64,000 nt of DNA from Mucilaginibacter boryungensis (GCF_015221995.1 NZ_JADFFM010000001.1:558001-622000); one strand, 5' to 3'; counted from the stretch's first letter, positions 17,548-27,116 are shown. Made by a program: numbers and translations. Notes: generated by a model not told the origin, from the letters alone.

Positions 17548-18981
17548 GTGAACGTTGTTTTATTTATATTAATACTTGTTGCCCTTTTTGTACTACCAAC
17601 CATAGGTTATTATAAGCTTTTTGAAAAAGCAGGCCAGCCTGGCTGGAAGTCCTTGATTCCCTATTACAGGTTTTATGTAATGTGTGAGCTATCAAAAACC
17701 ACACTATTGTGGTTTATATTATTGTTTATACCAGTTATAAACATATTGGCATATGCGGGCATCATTATAAATTTTGTAAAATCTTTTGGCAAGTTCCAGT
17801 TAAGGCAACATGCCGGGGCAATTGTCCTGCCTTTTATATTTATAAGTATGTGGGGTTTTGATCCACAGACAAAATATTTAGGCCCTGCTAATTCCGATGA
17901 TTTTAAAGATAAGCACAAGGCTCTCCTTAAAAAATCATCAGGCCGCGAGTGGACAGAGGCTATTATCTTCGCAGTGGTTGCCGCAACGCTTATCCGTAGC
18001 TTTTTTATCGAGGCTTATACCATTCCTACTCCATCAATGGAGCGGTCGCTTTTAGTTGGCGATTTCCTGTTTGTAAGTAAAGTAAACTATGGCCCGCGCA
18101 TCCCAATGACACCTGTAGCATTTCCGTTTGCGCACCATACTATGCCTTTAATTAATACAAAAGCCTATTGGGATGGTATTGAATTACCTTACTACCGTTT
18201 ACCGGGATTAAGCGACGTGAAAAAAGGAGATGTGGTGGTATTCAACTGGCCAATGGAAGCTGATTCGCCACTGTTGCGCCCTGTTGATAAACGCGAAAAT
18301 TACATTAAGCGCTGCCAGGCCACGCCGGGCGATACCCTCACTATTGTAAACGCGCAAGTATATATTAACGGTAAGCCCGCGCCAAATCCGCCAGGCGAAC
18401 AGATTGACTATAACCTGCAAACCGATGGTACTGAGCTTAACCCTAAAGTGCTGGAAGATTTGGGTATTACTTACTACGAAGGTAACCCTAACCCAACCAT
18501 GAATGCGGAAGCTGCCAAAACGCTGAAGAGTTATAGCAATATTAAAGCGGTTACGCCGATGATACAGCCAAAAGGCGTTGCCGATCCGCAATGTTTCGCT
18601 GCCGACGACAACCACAAATGGAATGCTGATAATTTTGGTCCGCTGATAGTTCCTAAAAAAGGCTGGACGGTGAAACTGGATAGTTTGAGCATACCGTTAT
18701 ATAAACGTGCTATCCAGGTTTATGAAGGTAATAAGGTAACCCTGGTTGGTAAGAACGGCATCATGATAAATGGAAAAGCCGCTACTACCTATACCTTCAA
18801 AATGAACTACTACTGGATGATGGGTGATAACCGTCACGACAGTCTGGATTCGCGCTTCTGGGGTTTTGTTCCTGAAGACCATATTGTAGGCAAGGCCCTG
18901 TTCATCTGGATGAGTTGGGATGATAACGGTTCTTTCCTGAACAAAATACGCTGGAACAGGATATTTAAAGGGATACATTAA
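17548..18981 (+). CDS. lepB: signal peptidase I with N-terminal DUF5684-type membrane domain
   Basis: This 477-residue inner-membrane protease removes signal peptides of exported proteins. Residues 1-115 form a membrane domain of several helices with the DUF5684-type pattern KAGQPGWKSLIPYYRFYVM, then a TM (AIIFAVVAATLIRSFFIEAY) leads into the S26 peptidase. The catalytic pair is Ser163 in TPSMERSL and Lys254 in NYIKRCQATPGD. MGDNRHDSLDSRFWGFV is the conserved box E. A long insert (residues 275-360) is typical of Bacteroidota LepB. The start is GTG at 17548, 28 bp after dapB. It serves the many exported proteins encoded elsewhere in the window. Confidence 0.93.
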   Translation: MNVVLFILILVALFVLPTIGYYKLFEKAGQPGWKSLIPYYRFYVMCELSKTTLLWFILLFIPVINILAYAGIIINFVKSFGKFQLRQHAGAIVLPFIFISMWGFDPQTKYLGPANSDDFKDKHKALLKKSSGREWTEAIIFAVVAATLIRSFFIEAYTIPTPSMERSLLVGDFLFVSKVNYGPRIPMTPVAFPFAHHTMPLINTKAYWDGIELPYYRLPGLSDVKKGDVVVFNWPMEADSPLLRPVDKRENYIKRCQATPGDTLTIVNAQVYINGKPAPNPPGEQIDYNLQTDGTELNPKVLEDLGITYYEGNPNPTMNAEAAKTLKSYSNIKAVTPMIQPKGVADPQCFAADDNHKWNADNFGPLIVPKKGWTVKLDSLSIPLYKRAIQVYEGNKVTLVGKNGIMINGKAATTYTFKMNYYWMMGDNRHDSLDSRFWGFVPEDHIVGKALFIWMSWDDNGSFLNKIRWNRIFKGIH

Positions 18982-18983
18982 TT

Positions 18984-19072
18984 AGCCCCACCCAAACCCT
19001 CCCCGGGAGGGAGGGCTTTAATAAACATAACATTAAAAAGTCTCCCCTTCCGGGGGAGATTTAGAGGGGGCT
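18984..19072. repeat. hairpin repeat (AGCCCCACCC / GGGGGCT family) carrying the truB leader
   Basis: The gap between lepB and truB is almost exactly one inverted repeat. The outer arms are AGCCCCACCC (18984) and AGAGGGGGCT (19063-19072); each half also has its own small palindrome (CCCTCCCCGGGAGGG and TCTCCCCTTCCGGGGGAGA). The truB ATG begins 2 bp after the repeat, so the purine-rich arm AGAGGGGGCT is the only sequence near the usual ribosome-binding position. Confidence 0.75.
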
Positions 19073-19073
19073 C

Positions 19074-19775
19074 ATGAAATTAGAAGACTACGCCACCGGC
19101 CGACTGTTGCTGGTAAATAAACCTTACCGCTGGACCAGCTTTGATGTGGTTGGCAAAATACGGAACGCTTTTAAACCGCTTAAACTAAAAGTTGGCCACG
19201 CCGGGACACTTGATCCGTTGGCAACGGGATTGTTGATTATTTGCACCGGCAAAATGACCAAGCAAATTGATAGCTTCCAGGCACAGGAAAAAGAATATAC
19301 CGGCACATTTGTGTTGGGCGCTACCACACCAACGTATGATCTGGAAAGCGAACCCGAGCAAAAATTTGATACCGCAAATATTAGCGAAGAGACCTTACAC
19401 GCAGCTTGCAGTCAGTTTATTGGCGATATACAGCAATATCCGCCGGCGCATTCCGCCATTAAAATTGATGGCGAACGCCTGTATGAGAAAGCCCGCCGTG
19501 GCGAAGAAGTGGAATTACGTGCACGCAACGTTACTATTACCGAATTTGAACTAACACGTATTGAACTGCCTGAAGTTGACTTTAGGGTAGTTTGCAGCAA
19601 GGGCACTTATATCCGCTCGCTGGCTAACGATTTTGGAAAGGCGATAAATAATGGGGCTTATCTTTCGCGCCTGCGCCGTACCCGCAGCGGTGATTTTAAA
19701 ATTGAAGATGCACACGAGGTAATGGAGCTGGTAACCAATATCAGGGAACTTAAGGCTGATTCCACAGATTTGTAA
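19074..19775 (+). CDS. truB: tRNA pseudouridine(55) synthase
   Basis: This 233-residue enzyme makes pseudouridine at position 55 of the tRNA T loop. The start LLLVNKPYRWTSFDVV and KVGHAGTLDPLATGLLIICTGK contain the family box with the catalytic Asp of GTLDPLA; VVCSKGTYIRSLANDFG and AYLSRLRRTRSGDF are further signature stretches. At 233 residues it lacks the extra C-terminal PUA domain of E. coli TruB, normal for Bacteroidota. It begins 2 bp after a hairpin repeat that replaces the ordinary leader. Confidence 0.95.
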   Translation: MKLEDYATGRLLLVNKPYRWTSFDVVGKIRNAFKPLKLKVGHAGTLDPLATGLLIICTGKMTKQIDSFQAQEKEYTGTFVLGATTPTYDLESEPEQKFDTANISEETLHAACSQFIGDIQQYPPAHSAIKIDGERLYEKARRGEEVELRARNVTITEFELTRIELPEVDFRVVCSKGTYIRSLANDFGKAINNGAYLSRLRRTRSGDFKIEDAHEVMELVTNIRELKADSTDL

Positions 19776-19813
19776 AATTGATTTCACAGATACCAATTAC
19801 TGATTAATGCAAG

Positions 19814-19821
19814 TATCTTTG
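19814..19821 (+). promoter_or_regulatory. candidate -7 promoter box
   Basis: TATCTTTG matches the Bacteroidota TAnnTTTG element exactly, 76 bp upstream of the preferred ribF start. A clear -33 TTTG at the right distance is not seen, so this is a partial match. Confidence 0.4.
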
Positions 19822-19896
19822 CACGCAACTATCTACCATAACATTACGTATTGAAAGCAATCGGTGAATTTTAAACAAATCGGTGAAGTCATACAC

Positions 19897-20826
19897 ATGA
19901 AGATCTACCACCATATTGATGAATTTAAGGCGATAGACGGCGCGGTGGTTACCATTGGGACGTTTGACGGCGTACACCAGGGGCATCGCAAAATTATCTC
20001 GAACATTGTCGAACTGGCTAAAGCATCGGGCGGGGAGAGCGTAATACTTACTTTTTTTCCGCACCCGCGGATGATATTGCACCCCGAAGATCAATCGTTA
20101 AAACTAATTACCACTATTGCTGAAAAAGCCGGGCTATTGGAACAATTGGGTGTAGATCATTTGATCATTACTCCATTTAGCCGCGATTTTTCTAATCAAA
20201 CGCCGGAAGAATATATAGGGAATGTGTTGGTAAAACAAATAGGCACCACGCAAATTGTCATAGGGTATGATCACAGGTTTGGCAAAGACCGCAGCGGCGG
20301 GCTGGAAGATTTGCAACGCTTAGGGCCGGTTTATGGTTTCGAGGTGAAGGAAATACCTGAACAGGATATTAATGAAGTTGCGGTGAGCTCGACCCGTATC
20401 CGCAATGCTTTGCTGGAAAGCGATATCGCGACAGCCAATGCATTTTTAGGTTATCCATTCTTCCTTACAGGCAAAGTTATCCGCGGCGACCAGATAGGGC
20501 GGCAGATAGGTTATCCAACGGCCAACATTCAACCGCATGAAACTTACAAATTAATCCCCGGCGACGGTATTTTCGCGGTGACGCTGGATATTGACGATGA
20601 AAAATATAAAGGCATGGCCTATATAGGTCAACGCCCCACAGTTAACGGTATTACCAGGAACATAGAAGTAAATATTTTCGATTTTGACCGCGAGATATAC
20701 AATCAAAACATCCGCATGGAATTCCGTCATTATATTCGTGGCGACATAAAATTCGATTCGCTGGATGCCCTGAAAACTCAATTAGCGCAGGATAAAGTGG
20801 ATGTGCTTGCAGCATTAGGATACTGA
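19897..20826 (+). CDS. ribF: bifunctional riboflavin kinase / FAD synthetase
   Basis: This enzyme of about 309 residues phosphorylates riboflavin to FMN and adenylates FMN to FAD. The N-terminal nucleotidyltransferase half has GTFDGVHQGHRK with the HxGH motif and VSSTRIRNAL; the C-terminal kinase half has GKVIRGDQIGRQIGYPTANI and GMAYIGQRPTVNG. I prefer ATG 19897 over an in-frame GTG at 19864, because MKIYHHIDEFK begins the conserved fold. Both activities should be present since no motif is missing. It closes the conserved housekeeping block. Confidence 0.94.
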   Translation: MKIYHHIDEFKAIDGAVVTIGTFDGVHQGHRKIISNIVELAKASGGESVILTFFPHPRMILHPEDQSLKLITTIAEKAGLLEQLGVDHLIITPFSRDFSNQTPEEYIGNVLVKQIGTTQIVIGYDHRFGKDRSGGLEDLQRLGPVYGFEVKEIPEQDINEVAVSSTRIRNALLESDIATANAFLGYPFFLTGKVIRGDQIGRQIGYPTANIQPHETYKLIPGDGIFAVTLDIDDEKYKGMAYIGQRPTVNGITRNIEVNIFDFDREIYNQNIRMEFRHYIRGDIKFDSLDALKTQLAQDKVDVLAALGY

Positions 20827-20926
20827 TAGACATTATGCCTTTTGTGGGAACTCCTTCGCATGTTTTTTTATTCAAAAAAACAACATTAAACCCTTAATTT
20901 GCGTTATTCATAAGTTTTCAAAAATC

Positions 20927-23900
20927 ATGTTGATGAAGAACATCTTACGCTATATTTTACCTGTAATAGTATGTTGTGGCACCCTGACCGCATGGGCGCA
21001 GAAAAAGGTAGATAATACCCCAAATGTAAACGTGTTTTTAGGCACCGGCGGTCACGGTCACACTTACCCGGGGGCAACAGTGCCTTTTGGTATGGTACAA
21101 TTAAGCCCCGACACCCGTTTAGAAGGTTGGGACGGCTGTTCGGGTTATCATTATACCGATACGGTTGTTTACGGCTTCTCGCACACCCACTTAAGCGGCA
21201 CCGGTATTGCCGATTACTGCGACGTGTTGTTTATGCCAACAATCGGCAAACCCCAGTTACTGAATACCGACTACCGCTCAGGTTTTAAGAAGAAGAACGA
21301 GAGTGGCTCGCCCGGTTATTACAAAACCAAACTGGATAAGTACAATATTGGTGTGGAATTGACCGCTACCACCAGGGTAGGGGTGCATCGTTATAATTTC
21401 CCCAGCACACATGAGGCCAATATTATTATCGATCTGAAACATCGCGACAACGTAATAGAATCGTGGGTTGAATTTATCAGTAACCACGAGGTGCGCGGCT
21501 TCCGCAGGTCGCGTTCATGGGCTAAAGATCAGTATGTGTATTTCTATGCCAAATTCAGCAAGCCATTTAAAAGCTATGGCATAACGCTGGATGATAAAGT
21601 TGTGGAAGGCAAAACCAAGGTAGAAGGCAAGAACGTAAAAATGTTTCTGCAATTTGATAACCCCGGCGAAGTAATTGCTAAAGTAGGGATCTCGGCAGTA
21701 AGCGCTGATGGCGCCCTCAAAAACCTCGATACCGAGGTGCCCGACTTCGATTTTAAACGCGTACAAAAACAAGCGCATGACCAATGGATGAACGAACTGG
21801 CCAAAATACAGGTAGAGGGCGGCGCGCCGGCCCTGCCGCAATCGGTACAGAACGCGCAGAATATGTATGGTGGCGTAAACCCTTACGGGGGCTATAACCC
21901 TAACCCCAACCAGCGTGTAAAGCCTATTTTTATTGATTATGCTAAAATAAAACGCACCATTTTTTATTCGGCATTGTACCATACCATGCTGGCCCCCAAT
22001 ATTTATAACGATGTGGATGGCCAATACCGTGGACTTGATCAGAAAGTGCATACGGCCAACGGCTTTAATTACTATACCATATTTAGTTTGTGGGATACCT
22101 ACCGCGCCGAGCATCCGCTGCTGAGCCTGATAGATAAAAAACGCACGCTTGATTTTATTAAGACGTTTTTAGCCATGTATGATGATGGCGGCCTGTTGCC
22201 TATATGGCCTGTGGGTTCATCAGAAACTTATTGTATGGTGGGTAACCATAGCATCCCGGTAATTGTTGATGCCTATGCTAAGGGCATCCGCGATTTTAAT
22301 ACCGATAAGGCCCTGCGCGCCATGAAGGCCGCGGTGAACCGTAACCAGTTTGGATTGGATTCGTACCGTAAGAATGGTGTGGTACTGGCTGATGACGAGC
22401 ATGAGTCAGTATCAAAAACCCTGGAATACGCTTTTGATGATTGGTGTATTGCACAGTTTGCCAAAATGCTGGGCAAGCAACAAGATTATGTAGAGTATAT
22501 TCAGCGCAGCCAGTACTGGAAAAATCAATACAATAACCAAAATGGCTTTATGCAGGCCCGGGTAAATGGCGGCTGGTATCTGCCATTTGAACCTACCGAG
22601 GTAAACAACAACTACACCGAAGGTAACGCCTGGCAGTATGCCTTTTTAGTGCCGCACGACGAGGAAACTTTGCTGGCCAAAATGGGCGGCAAGGAAAAAT
22701 TTGAAGCCAAACTGGATGAACTGTTTACGACTCAAAATAAACTGACAGGGCGCGAACAGGCGGATATCACCGGTCTTATTGGTCAATATGCGCATGGGAA
22801 CGAACCAAGTCACCATATGGCTTACCTGTATAATTTTACTGACGACCCGACCAAAACCCAATTATACCTGAGTAAGATTTTCAAGGAAATGTATAAAGAC
22901 GGCCCGGATGGATTGGCCGGTAACGAGGACTGCGGGCAAATGTCGGCCTGGTATGTAATGAGCGCTTTAGGTATTTACAATATCGCGCCGGGCCAGCAGC
23001 AATACCAGGTAGGGTTGCCTCAGTTTGATAAGGCGGTGATTAGTTTGGAGAACGGTAAAAAGTTCACCATCACCTGCCCATCGGTATCTCAAAACAACTT
23101 CTATATGCAGGGGATGAACCTGAATAAGAAGCCTTACAGCAAGCTTTATCTGGATTACGATGATATAAACAAAGGAGGTGAATTTGAATACTTTGCCGGC
23201 CGCTTACCTAACCGCTTGTTTGTACAGGATCTGGAAAAACCAACCAGCAAGGTTGATGATAACCTGATCGTAACTAACCCTTACTTTGTTAATGGGGCGC
23301 GTACGTTTAAGGATCATACATCTGTAGAGATAAAAAGCGGCGATGAGGGTGCTAAAATTTACTATACTACTGATGGCAGCACACCAACAGAAAAATCAAA
23401 CCTGTACAGCGCGCCGATAACCGTGAGCGCTACCACAACTATAAAAGCCATTGCTATTAAAAATGGCAAAAGCAGTAGGGTAGATGCGGGCACTTTCACC
23501 AAAACCAAAGGCGACGTAAAACTAAGTCTGTTAAACAAATACCTGCCCAACTACCCGGCCGAAGGCCAGGACGCGTTGATTGACGGCCTGCATGGCAGTA
23601 CCAACTGGCGCCTGGGCAACTGGCAGGGTTACCAGGGGAAAGACCTGGTAGCCGTATTGGACATGGGCGAAGTGAAACCCGTAAAGAAAGTGAGCCTGAG
23701 TACCCTGCAGGATTCGCAAGCCTGGATAGTGTTCCCTAAATATGTACAGTACCAGGTATCCGACGATGGTAAAACTTACCGTGATGTTACCCGGGTAGAT
23801 ACCAAAACCGATATTAAGGACGCCGCTATAACCACCCAAACTTTTACCGGCGAACTGAATACACGCGCCCGTTACATTAAACTCATAGCCAAACAATACG

Positions 23901-23974
23901 GCCCGCTCCCCGATTGGCACGAAAGCAAAGGCAGTCCCAGCTACATTTTTGCTGATGAGATAACAGTTGAGTAG
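20927..23974 (+). CDS. GH92 alpha-mannosidase with chitobiase-type and F5/8-type C-terminal domains
   Basis: This is a 1015-residue secreted enzyme with signal peptide ending TAWAQ. GH92 hallmarks are NVFLGTGGHGHTYPGATVPFGMVQ, FSHTHLSGTG, GLLPIWPVGSSET and GNEDCGQMSAWYVMSALG; the family is calcium-dependent exo-alpha-mannosidases acting on N-glycans or yeast mannan. After the catalytic part, residues about 785-850 look like a chitobiase/hexosaminidase C-terminal (CHB_HEX_C) domain (KIYYTTDGSTPTEKS), and residues about 870-1015 like a discoidin/F5-8 type C carbohydrate-binding domain (DGLHGSTNWRLGNWQGYQGKD). No lipobox, so probably periplasmic. It stands alone, outside the SusCD locus. ATG 20933 is an alternative start. 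Confidence 0.92.
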   Translation: MLMKNILRYILPVIVCCGTLTAWAQKKVDNTPNVNVFLGTGGHGHTYPGATVPFGMVQLSPDTRLEGWDGCSGYHYTDTVVYGFSHTHLSGTGIADYCDVLFMPTIGKPQLLNTDYRSGFKKKNESGSPGYYKTKLDKYNIGVELTATTRVGVHRYNFPSTHEANIIIDLKHRDNVIESWVEFISNHEVRGFRRSRSWAKDQYVYFYAKFSKPFKSYGITLDDKVVEGKTKVEGKNVKMFLQFDNPGEVIAKVGISAVSADGALKNLDTEVPDFDFKRVQKQAHDQWMNELAKIQVEGGAPALPQSVQNAQNMYGGVNPYGGYNPNPNQRVKPIFIDYAKIKRTIFYSALYHTMLAPNIYNDVDGQYRGLDQKVHTANGFNYYTIFSLWDTYRAEHPLLSLIDKKRTLDFIKTFLAMYDDGGLLPIWPVGSSETYCMVGNHSIPVIVDAYAKGIRDFNTDKALRAMKAAVNRNQFGLDSYRKNGVVLADDEHESVSKTLEYAFDDWCIAQFAKMLGKQQDYVEYIQRSQYWKNQYNNQNGFMQARVNGGWYLPFEPTEVNNNYTEGNAWQYAFLVPHDEETLLAKMGGKEKFEAKLDELFTTQNKLTGREQADITGLIGQYAHGNEPSHHMAYLYNFTDDPTKTQLYLSKIFKEMYKDGPDGLAGNEDCGQMSAWYVMSALGIYNIAPGQQQYQVGLPQFDKAVISLENGKKFTITCPSVSQNNFYMQGMNLNKKPYSKLYLDYDDINKGGEFEYFAGRLPNRLFVQDLEKPTSKVDDNLIVTNPYFVNGARTFKDHTSVEIKSGDEGAKIYYTTDGSTPTEKSNLYSAPITVSATTTIKAIAIKNGKSSRVDAGTFTKTKGDVKLSLLNKYLPNYPAEGQDALIDGLHGSTNWRLGNWQGYQGKDLVAVLDMGEVKPVKKVSLSTLQDSQAWIVFPKYVQYQVSDDGKTYRDVTRVDTKTDIKDAAITTQTFTGELNTRARYIKLIAKQYGPLPDWHESKGSPSYIFADEITVE

Positions 23975-24259
23975 TCATTGGATCATTACGCTGTGCTGTC
24001 ATTGAGTCACTATGAGAAATAGAACCGCCTGCACGTCATAGTGAGCGATAGCGAACTATCACCGTTAAGCAGAGCCGTCACACTTCCCCTCTTGAGAGGG
24101 GTCAGGGGTATGTCCTTTCTGCGATAAGTAATGTCATATAGTTAAGATTTTCACTTTCTCTCTGCTGACGCACGCGTGCCGCGTGTGTTAATTCCCACCC
24201 ATTTTCACTTTCCCACAACCAAATCCCAAACGGCTTGTTGCATAAAGAAACATACCGCT
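23975..24259. other. intergenic region holding degraded hairpin repeats
   Basis: No gene is visible. The stretch contains TCACTATGA at 24007-24015 with its inverted copy TCATAGTGA at 24036-24044, then AGTGAGCGATAGCG resembling the 1238-1323 repeat, then half of the CCCCTCTTGAGAGGGG element (24084-24122). It looks like a place where several repeats have inserted and decayed. The leader of the next gene lies at its right end. Confidence 0.55.
24084..24122. repeat. half copy of the CCCCTCTTGAGAGGGG / GTATGTCCTTTCTGC repeat
   Basis: CCCCTCTTGAGAGGGG at 24086-24101 followed by GGGGTATGTCCTTTCTGC ending at 24122. The same two blocks occur at 40465-40502 inside the GH2 gene and, degenerate, at 51553-51620. 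Here only the left half is present. Confidence 0.8.
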
Positions 24260-24565
24260 ATGAAAAATCTATTTAAACAGAAAAATAACAACGTATTAAT
24301 AACTTCAATAGTTATTGGGTCGGTGGCTGCCGCGGCGGTTACTTATTTGTTGCTTACCGAAAGCGGTGCTACCGTGCGTGACCAACTGGCTAAACAAGTC
24401 GACCGCCTGCGCGACCTGATCACCGGCGCCGAGAAAGAACCAGAGGAGACTGCAGTCGATTACATGCACAAAAAACCTAAAGCGCCGAAGACTGACCGTG
24501 AGGCTTTGTTGAAGCATGAAATTATTGGGGCCCCGCACGAGGAAGGGGAGGGCGACAACCAATAA
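24260..24565 (+). CDS. YtxH-like membrane protein
   Basis: This protein of about 101 residues begins MKNLFKQKNNN, then a single hydrophobic helix (VLITSIVIGSVAAAAVTYLLL) and LTESGATVRDQLAKQVDRLRDLI, matching the YtxH pattern (TM helix with a small-residue face, then a helix). The C-terminal 50 residues are highly charged and unordered. Function unknown; relatives are general-stress membrane proteins. I choose ATG 24260 because an in-frame upstream GTG (24176) would add residues from repeat-rich DNA. A terminator follows. Confidence 0.65.
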   Translation: MKNLFKQKNNNVLITSIVIGSVAAAAVTYLLLTESGATVRDQLAKQVDRLRDLITGAEKEPEETAVDYMHKKPKAPKTDREALLKHEIIGAPHEEGEGDNQ

Positions 24566-24589
24566 TTTAGTTAGAACGGTTTCAAAACA

Positions 24590-24620
24590 AATAGCCCGGC
24601 CAAAAGGTCGGGCTATTTTT
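24590..24620. terminator. bidirectional rho-independent terminator
   Basis: AATAGCCCGGCC pairs with GGTCGGGCTATT around AAAA, one G-T pair, followed by TTT on the plus strand and preceded by AAAACAA (T-rich on the minus strand). It separates the convergent YtxH-like and siderophore receptor genes. Confidence 0.75.
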
Positions 24621-24637
24621 GTTTCTGCTAAATCACA

Positions 24638-27079
24638 TTAAAATTTATAAGCCAGTGTAGTGCGGAACTGGCGCGGGGCTATTGGAGTAATACTGTAATT
24701 GTCGTGTATCAGGTAGTTCAGGGTGTTGCCTACATTGGTTAGCGCGCCCAGGATAGATACATTTTTGTAGGTATACCCGGCTGATAGATCGAACGTAACG
24801 AAACCACCTACCGGCAGTAAGCGACTGTAGGCCTGGGTTTGTCCCACGGTATTATTATAACCAGCCATACGGCTGCCGGTGTAAAATGCCGATGCGCCAA
24901 CTTTTACGCCACGCAGGCGGCGGTTGCTAAACGTATAGAACAAGCTGGCATTAGCCGTATTACGCGGATTGATAACTAATTGCTCGCCCTCAATGTTCGA
25001 TCCTTTCAGGCCTGATGTTTTGGTATAGCGGGCAAAATTGTAGGCATAACCGGCAATAAAATAAAAGTTTTTATTGGGGCTGCCGGTAATGTCAACCTCT
25101 AAGCCGTCGCTGGTGGTTTGGCCGCTAAATGTTTTAACGGTGTTGTCAGTATTGGCAGTCACGCCATCAGCTTTGTAAGGTGATACTACCGCCAGGTTAT
25201 CATTCACAATGCGGTAAATGCTAAGGTTGGCGGATAGCTTCCCATTAAAGAATTCGTTTTTAATACCTGCCTCATACTGGTCAATTACCGATGGTTTCAG
25301 GCCCTGACCGGTCGCAAGGTCGGTACCGCTGTTTACGATAAAGTTATTAGCGTAACCGGCATAAATTGAGGTGTTGGTTGTAGGCTGATAGACCAACGAT
25401 GCTTTTGGCGAAAAAGCTTGGTCGTTACGAGTACCGGCTGCCCCAACGATGCTTTTACCCTTCTGTACCGAGTCTATCCGTGTTTGGCTGGTATGCTGTG
25501 TAGACCAGCGCAGGCCTGCCAGTATTTTAAACTTGCTGCTCAGACTAATCAAATCCTGTACGTAAGTACCCAAACGGTATACAGGCGCGGTGGTCAGGGT
25601 AGCTACGGTAGCATCAGGTACATCGTTGCGTTGCGCGTATTTGCCAAGGTCGATGGTATTAATTTTATCGTAAGCATAGCTGCCAATAGCCACACCGTTA
25701 ATAGTGTAAGCATTGCTCAGGTTTATCACTTTGGCCGCGTCGGTACCAAATAATACTTGGTGACCTATGCTGCCGGTGCTAAATTTGCCGGTCAGGTTTA
25801 TTTGTGTAGTGTAATCACCCTCGTGGGTATTGGCGCGGGCCAGGCTGCGGTTCCAGTCGCCGGCTGCATTTACCGTGTTGGGCAGGCTGGTGCCGTAGCT
25901 ATCAATATTAGTGCCTTGTGCCGATGATATAAAATTCAGTTTCCATACATCGTTAAAATTATGGTTTATAGTTAATGTACCGGTATACTGGTTCATGTGG
26001 CTATAGGCCCAATTGGTATTAATAAATTGCGAGCGGGGGATCATGGTAGGTATGGCTTGCCCGTTATTTATCGAACCGATACCCCAATCGGGTGTTAGGT
26101 CGGCTTTAAGGAAATCGCCTTCCAGTATCATGGTAGTGCTTTTGCCCAGGTTATATAATAAAGATGGGTTTACATAAGTACGTTCGGTTTTAACGCCGTT
26201 GCGGTAACTGCCATCATTCTCGTAAGTGGCAATAGCGCGGTAGGCCAAATTGCCGTTTACCGGGCCGTAAACATCAATGGCAGGTTTGTATTCCTGGTTG
26301 CTGCCATAGCGCATGCTCACCTCGCCGCCGTTCTCAAATTTTGGTTTTTTAGTTACCATATTAATGATGACACCGCCCGATACGTTGCCGTATAATAAGG
26401 CCGAGCTTCCTTTCAATACTTCTACCGATTCCAGTGTGCTGGCTTCGGGGAAACCGGCGGTATTTACTAATACCCCGTTTTTAAATATGCTGCCTGCGCC
26501 GCCGCCAATACCAATGCTGTAACCGCGCGAGCTGAAAGTTTCGCTGCTGCCGCCACGTGTTTGGGTAAGGGTTACACCACTTACGTTGCGTACGGCATCG
26601 CTTAAATGGTCAACCTGCTGATCGGCAATTACCTGGCTGTTTACTACACCGGTACTCTGCGGTAAGTCCAGCGGACGAATGCCTGATTTACCGATGCTAA
26701 CAGGCCGGTTGTTAAGGCTGCGGCCCGATGTAATGCGTACCTCGGCCAGGTCTGCTGATGTTTCTATCAGCGCAAAATCTGCTATTGTAGTTTGACCTTG
26801 AGTTACGTTTATCTGTTTTTCGCCCCCTTTAGTACCTATGTAGGTAATTTTAAGGATATAGCTACCGGTTTTAATATTGGGGAAAATGTAGGTGCCGTTT
26901 TCGTTAGTTAACGTTGCTTTGTTTAATTCTGATATGCTGACAGTTACCATCGGTGCTGGTTTACCGTCGGTAGTTTTAACCGTACCCGATATCTTACCAC
27001 TTTGGGCTATTGTCAGTTTACAGGTTGTTAGCATTATAAGCAACAGGCCGATCTTGAGTGAGTAAATATTATGTTTCAT
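24638..27079 (-). CDS. TonB-dependent siderophore receptor
   Basis: This is an 813-residue outer-membrane receptor. A signal peptide (to about residue 25) is followed by a carboxypeptidase-regulatory-like domain (SGKISGTVKTTDGKPAPMVTVSIS), a plug domain (PLDLPQSTGVVNSQVIADQQ, LSDAVRNVSGVTLTQTRGG, SSALLYGNVSGGVIINMVTKKP) and a 22-strand barrel ending FRTTLAYKF. The PQSTGVV / SLEVLKGSSALLYG style is that of the siderophore subfamily (FhuA/FoxA/FpvA type), with an N-terminal extension typical of Bacteroidota. Substrate probably a ferric siderophore. Two operator-like inverted repeats flank its promoter, which suggests iron repression. Confidence 0.92.
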   Translation of the reverse strand: MKHNIYSLKIGLLLIMLTTCKLTIAQSGKISGTVKTTDGKPAPMVTVSISELNKATLTNENGTYIFPNIKTGSYILKITYIGTKGGEKQINVTQGQTTIADFALIETSADLAEVRITSGRSLNNRPVSIGKSGIRPLDLPQSTGVVNSQVIADQQVDHLSDAVRNVSGVTLTQTRGGSSETFSSRGYSIGIGGGAGSIFKNGVLVNTAGFPEASTLESVEVLKGSSALLYGNVSGGVIINMVTKKPKFENGGEVSMRYGSNQEYKPAIDVYGPVNGNLAYRAIATYENDGSYRNGVKTERTYVNPSLLYNLGKSTTMILEGDFLKADLTPDWGIGSINNGQAIPTMIPRSQFINTNWAYSHMNQYTGTLTINHNFNDVWKLNFISSAQGTNIDSYGTSLPNTVNAAGDWNRSLARANTHEGDYTTQINLTGKFSTGSIGHQVLFGTDAAKVINLSNAYTINGVAIGSYAYDKINTIDLGKYAQRNDVPDATVATLTTAPVYRLGTYVQDLISLSSKFKILAGLRWSTQHTSQTRIDSVQKGKSIVGAAGTRNDQAFSPKASLVYQPTTNTSIYAGYANNFIVNSGTDLATGQGLKPSVIDQYEAGIKNEFFNGKLSANLSIYRIVNDNLAVVSPYKADGVTANTDNTVKTFSGQTTSDGLEVDITGSPNKNFYFIAGYAYNFARYTKTSGLKGSNIEGEQLVINPRNTANASLFYTFSNRRLRGVKVGASAFYTGSRMAGYNNTVGQTQAYSRLLPVGGFVTFDLSAGYTYKNVSILGALTNVGNTLNYLIHDNYSITPIAPRQFRTTLAYKF

Positions 27080-27094
27080 TAGTGCTATATTTAT

Positions 27095-27109
27095 TTAGAT
27101 TGATTCTAA
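27095..27109 (-). promoter_or_regulatory. Fur-like box, downstream copy
   Basis: TTAGATT-G-ATTCTAA is a 7-1-7 inverted repeat with one mismatch, like the E. coli Fur 7-1-7 box in shape. It lies about at or just after the expected transcription start of the siderophore receptor. A second copy is at 27153-27167. Confidence 0.5.
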
Positions 27110-27116
27110 TCTGTCA

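Noticed and set aside
21515..22114. 199-residue minus-strand frame in the GH92 gene
   Set aside because: Antisense shadow of a well-supported GH92 sequence; composition not protein-like.
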